From Trissonchulus latispiculum (lineage: Eukaryota > Nematoda > Enoplea > Enoplida > Ironidae), in the NCBI GenBank assembly GCA_030248195.1, contig JASAND010028788.1, positions 1 to 64,000 of the forward strand: DNA of 64,000 nt. Direction: 5' to 3'. Made by a program: the position numbers and the translations under genes. Numbering within the stretch: position 1 is the first letter of the stretch; every line of letters starts with the position of its first letter. Below the pieces are notes generated by a model. It saw only the letters and a program-made list of their open reading frames with translations, ran no database searches and was not told the origin of the DNA. Shown here in pieces: positions 60,248 through 64,000 of the stretch.

Positions 60248-61233
60248 CCAAACTATTTTCGGCAGGGAGCCGCCGTCACAAAGAAATCACCCACGGGGTA
60301 TTGAAAAACTGAAAATTTGAAAATATTCAAAGTGATTCAGTTTTCAAAAATTATGACCACTGTCGCCATTATATATAAACTAGTGATGTTTCAGTCACTG
60401 AAACTGAAACTGAAACTAGGTTTCAGTTTGTACAGGTTTCAGTTTCAGTCACTGAAACTGAAACTGAAACTGAAACTATTTTGAGAAGAGACCTGAAACT
60501 GAAACTGAAACTGAAGCATTTTTAGGCAGCCGACTGAAACTGAAACTGAAACTGAAACTATATTGGGTAAAAGACTGAAACTCGGACTGAAACTAGTTTC
60601 AGTGGACAGTGTTTCCTTAAATCTTGCCATTTTTAAGGTTTTGAGCTTCGATTCTGTTAACATTGTTGTAAGAGAGGCTGAATAAACATTAAATTTTGCC
60701 TTATATTAACTCAGAGAGCTGGAAACCGTTGTTTTTAAACCGAACTGAAACTGAAACTGAAACTCCGACTGAAACTAAAACTGAAACTGAAATTATTTTA
60801 AGTTACCGACTGAAACTTAAACTGAAACGGAAACTATTTTGGTACGCCGACTTAAACTGAAACTGAAACTGAAATTATTTCGAACCACCGACTGAAACTG
60901 AAACTGAAACTGAAACTAAAATCGGCTACTGAAACAACACTAATATAAACTCAGTCTTCGTTATCAGCGCATCGAGTAATAACCTGTAGAGTAAACCTGT
61001 AAACCAGTGAAAACCACGGATCTCATTTGTATTGAATACAAGTCTAACTTGAATCAATTCTATTAAACTGATCCGGTAAAAACTACCAACGAACGATGTC
61101 CTCTAGTAACTACAAGACGTAACCTGTATTTATCTTTTGTATTTGTCTTTAATTTTAATTTACAAAAGCTTTTGTATTTATCATCTACAAATGTGATTCC
61201 TGGGGTTTTTACTGGAGCATTTCTAAGAGAGAG
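60248..61233. mobile_element. CTACAGG inverted-repeat element, copy 2 (interrupted)
   Basis: The inverse complement matches 6231-6975. TTCGGCAGGGAGCCG, ATGACCACTGTCGCC, GTTATCAGCGCAT, ACCAGTGAAAACCAC, AACTACCAACGAACGATGTC and CATTTCTAAGAGAG correspond to its blocks in inverted order. Its left end appears truncated at about 60248. It is split by a hAT-like insertion (60381-60942). Confidence 0.65.
60381..60942. mobile_element. hAT-like element filled with ACTGAAAC repeats
   Basis: TAGTGATGTTTCAGTCACTG at the left and, inverted, TAGTGTTGTTTCAGTAGCC at the right. The exact 8-bp duplication ATATAAAC flanks it (60373-60380 and 60943-60950). Most of the element is (ACTGAA)n in one or the other orientation. 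A roughly 140-bp AT-richer centre (about 60605-60740) is unique. The related empty site is seen in the older repeat copy at 6231-6975. Confidence 0.85.
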
Positions 61234-62550
61234 CCCATGATATGTTGAATCGATCTGATTTTCTATTCGTGTTCTATCTACAACTCTCAAGTCTCACTCA
61301 AAGATTTCAGCAAAATTGAGACACAATTTCCGGTTCCCTTTGGCCCACGTTTCATTCGCAGAATCGTCCAAAGCGTCGAATTTCGCCAATTCAGTTTTTG
61401 TAATATTGGAGCGGAATCAAAAGCATAACACCGCATTTCAGCTAATTTTACTTATTATGAGTGCTGTGGAATCATGTGTTGGAACGGCCGACAGGCGGCT
61501 TTCAAGCTTTCGATCCATCGGTCAGACACAAACACAAATGTTTGTAGTTATAACACTGCGATTTGAGCGGAGCAGCAAATTTTTGCAACACAAATCCAAG
61601 ACTGATTGTGAACTCAATCAAAATATATAAAGTAAAAACCGTTTCTATTGCTTTTGTAATGCATAATATAGGTAGATATTTTGCAGTCATCTAGCTCAGA
61701 TTACCTTTAGCTTAGACACTGAAAACTAAACTTGGCTAGCCGCCGCCCGCCACCAGTTCAACAGGACCGTTCCGGAACACTACTGAGGGAAAATTGTAAC
61801 AAGACCCTGTGCAGGATCTAAAAATTCGCTAACTTCTAAATTACCCGGTTTTTCTTATAGAAAATAAAATATCCGTTACAGTCGCAAAAGAAAAAACTAC
61901 ATTATAAAAATTAAAAGGAAATGGTAACTATAAATAGAGGAAACATAACAAGGAGAAGAAATACAACATCTGAACCAGTCTCCCCGTTTGGAAACTTAGA
62001 ATTTTAATATTTTAACTATTATTTAAGATCAAATTCAGTATTCTAATTTGAAAAATTTTGAAATAATCTGAACTCAGAGTAATCTAATACTAATCTATCA
62101 AAAAGTAATCTATCAAACATTAGTTTGATGAACTATATTTGACTGAATGAAGCACTGAGCGAGCGGCGAGGTGACTAAAATTAGGATCAGATCAGATCAA
62201 GGGACGATTCAGAAAAACACATTATCCATTTCAAAATCTAATTTCTAATATAAAAACTTCAAAATCAAGATCGAACTTCGGGAAAGATCTTGAATTCTTG
62301 AGTTCGAGATCCAGCCAAAAACAAGATCCGTTTTAGGATTTAGGATTTAGGATCAGATCGAAGAGTGTGAATCTTAAGTTTAAAATCTCAAAGGATCTAT
62401 AAGCAGGCGCAGGGTCGACATTACAATCGATTTCTAGCTCCAGGGTCGGGTCAAGGATAGATTCTGAGTTTGGAATCCAGTTGAGTGCAGTTTAGACTTG
62501 GAGCACTCCTTCTACCTTAATCCAGTGTAATTCTTTTGCTCATTATCCAC
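61234..62550. other. Intergenic, nothing recognised
   Basis: AT-rich. GATC-rich low-complexity sequence occurs at 62180-62480. Short ORFs lack domains. Confidence 0.4.
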
Positions 62551-63152
62551 TGTTGATGTTGTTGTTATTGCCGGGCTACTCAGCCAAGAGGCTATATGAC
62601 GGCGCTAACCTTTGTCTCTCCCCATCAGTCATAGCTAGTATGACTCTCGCTTCGTTGCCTGAATACAGTCCCACAGTCCCTTCTTGGCCTTTCGGCTCCG
62701 GTAGTAAGACATCCATGAACTGCTCATACGCAAGGTAGGAGCACAGCATCTTTCGACACTCCAAGCCCCAAGCGCAGATGGGGTGGGATCAGAGACAAAC
62801 CCGGAAATTTGTGTGATCCATTTTGAGTACATGACTCGTTTGCACCCAACACTCCCTCGCAGGAGGTAGGCGGATCACATTGCAGAAGTGCTGGTATATC
62901 CCAGGGGGGTACCTTCCACCGGGAACTCCGCGCCCTACTCTTGACGATAAGTGGATTAAGGGTTCTTTAGCGTGCACTACCCCCAACAAGGCAGCACACG
63001 GGCCCACCAATTTAACGCCTCATCCGACCGGCGGAGCAGTGACCAAAGTTTCTTGCTCAAGGAAACAATGTAACGTCATTATGGCTAAGGCGGGAATCGA
63101 ACCTCGGACCTTTCGATCCGAAGTCCGGCTACACGGTCATTCATTATCGACT
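62551..63152 (-). mobile_element. tRNA-derived SINE, about 600 bp
   Basis: On the minus strand a tRNA-like head (about 63152-63080) has CGTGTAGCCGGAC as A box and GAGGTTCGATTCCCG as B box. A body follows with TTGTTTCCTTGAGCAAGAAA, a block resembling the conserved central part seen in several invertebrate SINE families. It ends in AATAACAACAACATCAACA at 62551-62570, a likely 3' tail. The body is more GC-rich than its surroundings. Short ORFs within it are not considered genes. Confidence 0.6.
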
Positions 63153-64000
63153 TAATGTTCCAATTATCGTGTGCAAATATAACAACCTTCCAAGACTTTC
63201 TATTCTTCCATTCAGTATTATTATTCATTTTTTTAAATTAAACCCGAGTAAATCACGCTGGGTTAGTATTGGTTTTTAGTTTATTACAGCAGCGTGATTT
63301 TCTCCGCGGCCGCCCAACCCCGATGCCGCGTCCACATACAACCGTGTATTACATCTACCACGGAAAAGCTGGTGCTTGCAAGCGGCCAAGCCGTGGTAGG
63401 GTTAGTAGACATTTATATATACGTACGTATGTATAAAAAGTATTATACATACATAGTATATATAATTACACAAACGCTGAATTCATTTCATTCTTTTGTT
63501 TCGTTTCAATAATATAGCTTTCCTAAACACGTCCTAAATAATCCTCCAATAACTTTGCTCAACGACAAAAATCGTATTTCTCCATTAGCGGCCGCATCCT
63601 TTTGAGCAGATAATAAGCGTTGACTGTTGGATCTTCACCTCTTCGTTTCTCCTTTACTATTTCTTTGTAGCGACTCGGGTAACGGACAAAAAGACAGTTT
63701 TTCATCGGCCAGGTTCTCGTTCTTCCAACAGCTTATGTAAAGTCTGACCAAAAATTCTTGGAACCGAAATGTGAGCGGCTGTCCTGAGTTATCATTTGAA
63801 GGTAGCCTATACAATGTATATATTTTTCGAATGCTCAGGAACCCGAGATTTCGAAAATCCGAAAAATTCCGAAATTCCGGATTTCATTCACGGAAAATTT
63901 AAGATTTTTAGTTTTTCGCCAAATTTTTATCGCAATCAAAATTTGTTTCTCACAGTCGAATAGAGCTGGTCCCGCTACACATTTTTGCTCTTAGAAGCTT
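63153..64000. other. Intergenic, nothing recognised
   Basis: Two GCGGCCGC sites (63305 and 63589 regions) stand out in AT-rich sequence. No gene was recognised and any gene would be cut by the window end. Confidence 0.35.

Noticed and set aside
61316..61630. 104-residue plus-strand ORF
   Set aside because: No domain, signal peptide or compositional support; consistent with chance.

Overview
The window comes from an animal nuclear genome, most likely an invertebrate. It is AT-rich and has one clear multi-exon metazoan gene: a TEAD/Scalloped transcription factor with its TEA DNA-binding domain and YAP-binding domain. It also has long AT-rich introns, CR1-like non-LTR retrotransposons, tRNA-derived SINEs and many small terminal-inverted-repeat elements. 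Nothing prokaryotic is present. I cannot name the species.

Layout. Positions 1-10 kb are gene-poor and crowded with small repeats: a tandem repeat, several inverted-repeat elements (some nested in one another) and one small intronless ORF for a secreted 12-cysteine protein (4675-5001, minus). From 11.6 to 16.2 kb lies a nearly complete non-LTR retrotransposon on the plus strand. Its ORF1 combines a PHD-like finger, a NADAR (YbiA-like) domain and two CCHC zinc knuckles. Its ORF2 is an AP-endonuclease plus reverse transcriptase. From 16.45 to 33.65 kb, on the minus strand, is the TEAD gene, rebuilt here as nine coding exons that join in frame to 675 residues. Its introns contain hAT-like elements, a tandem array that repeats one exon-intron junction, and palindromic elements. 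From 35 to 38 kb there is a TTAA-flanked fold-back element followed by a second, 5'-truncated reverse-transcriptase copy. From 39 to 64 kb no further convincing protein gene is seen. That part holds long TA tracts, tRNA-like/SINE sequences, candidate solo LTRs and several cleanly bounded DNA-transposon derivatives, including insertions into older repeats.

How the parts relate. The TEAD protein would bind DNA through its TEA domain and recruit a Yorkie/YAP-type co-activator in Hippo signalling. The full-length LINE sits tail-to-tail with TEAD only about 215 bp past the TEAD stop, so it may affect TEAD 3'-end formation. The most unusual item is the NADAR domain inside a retrotransposon ORF1: a predicted ADP-ribose enzyme fold carried by a mobile element's nucleic-acid-binding protein. 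A second theme is a set of non-autonomous hAT-type elements with 8-bp target duplications, each filled with expansions of a different short motif (CCGG, GAGCC, GATCCGAT, ACTGAA, GCAGAC). A third is a set of near-perfect palindromes that would fold into long hairpin RNAs.

Everything was read by eye. Boundaries of repeats are approximate unless a target-site duplication is cited, and splice sites are inferred from GT/AG signals, reading phase and family conservation.
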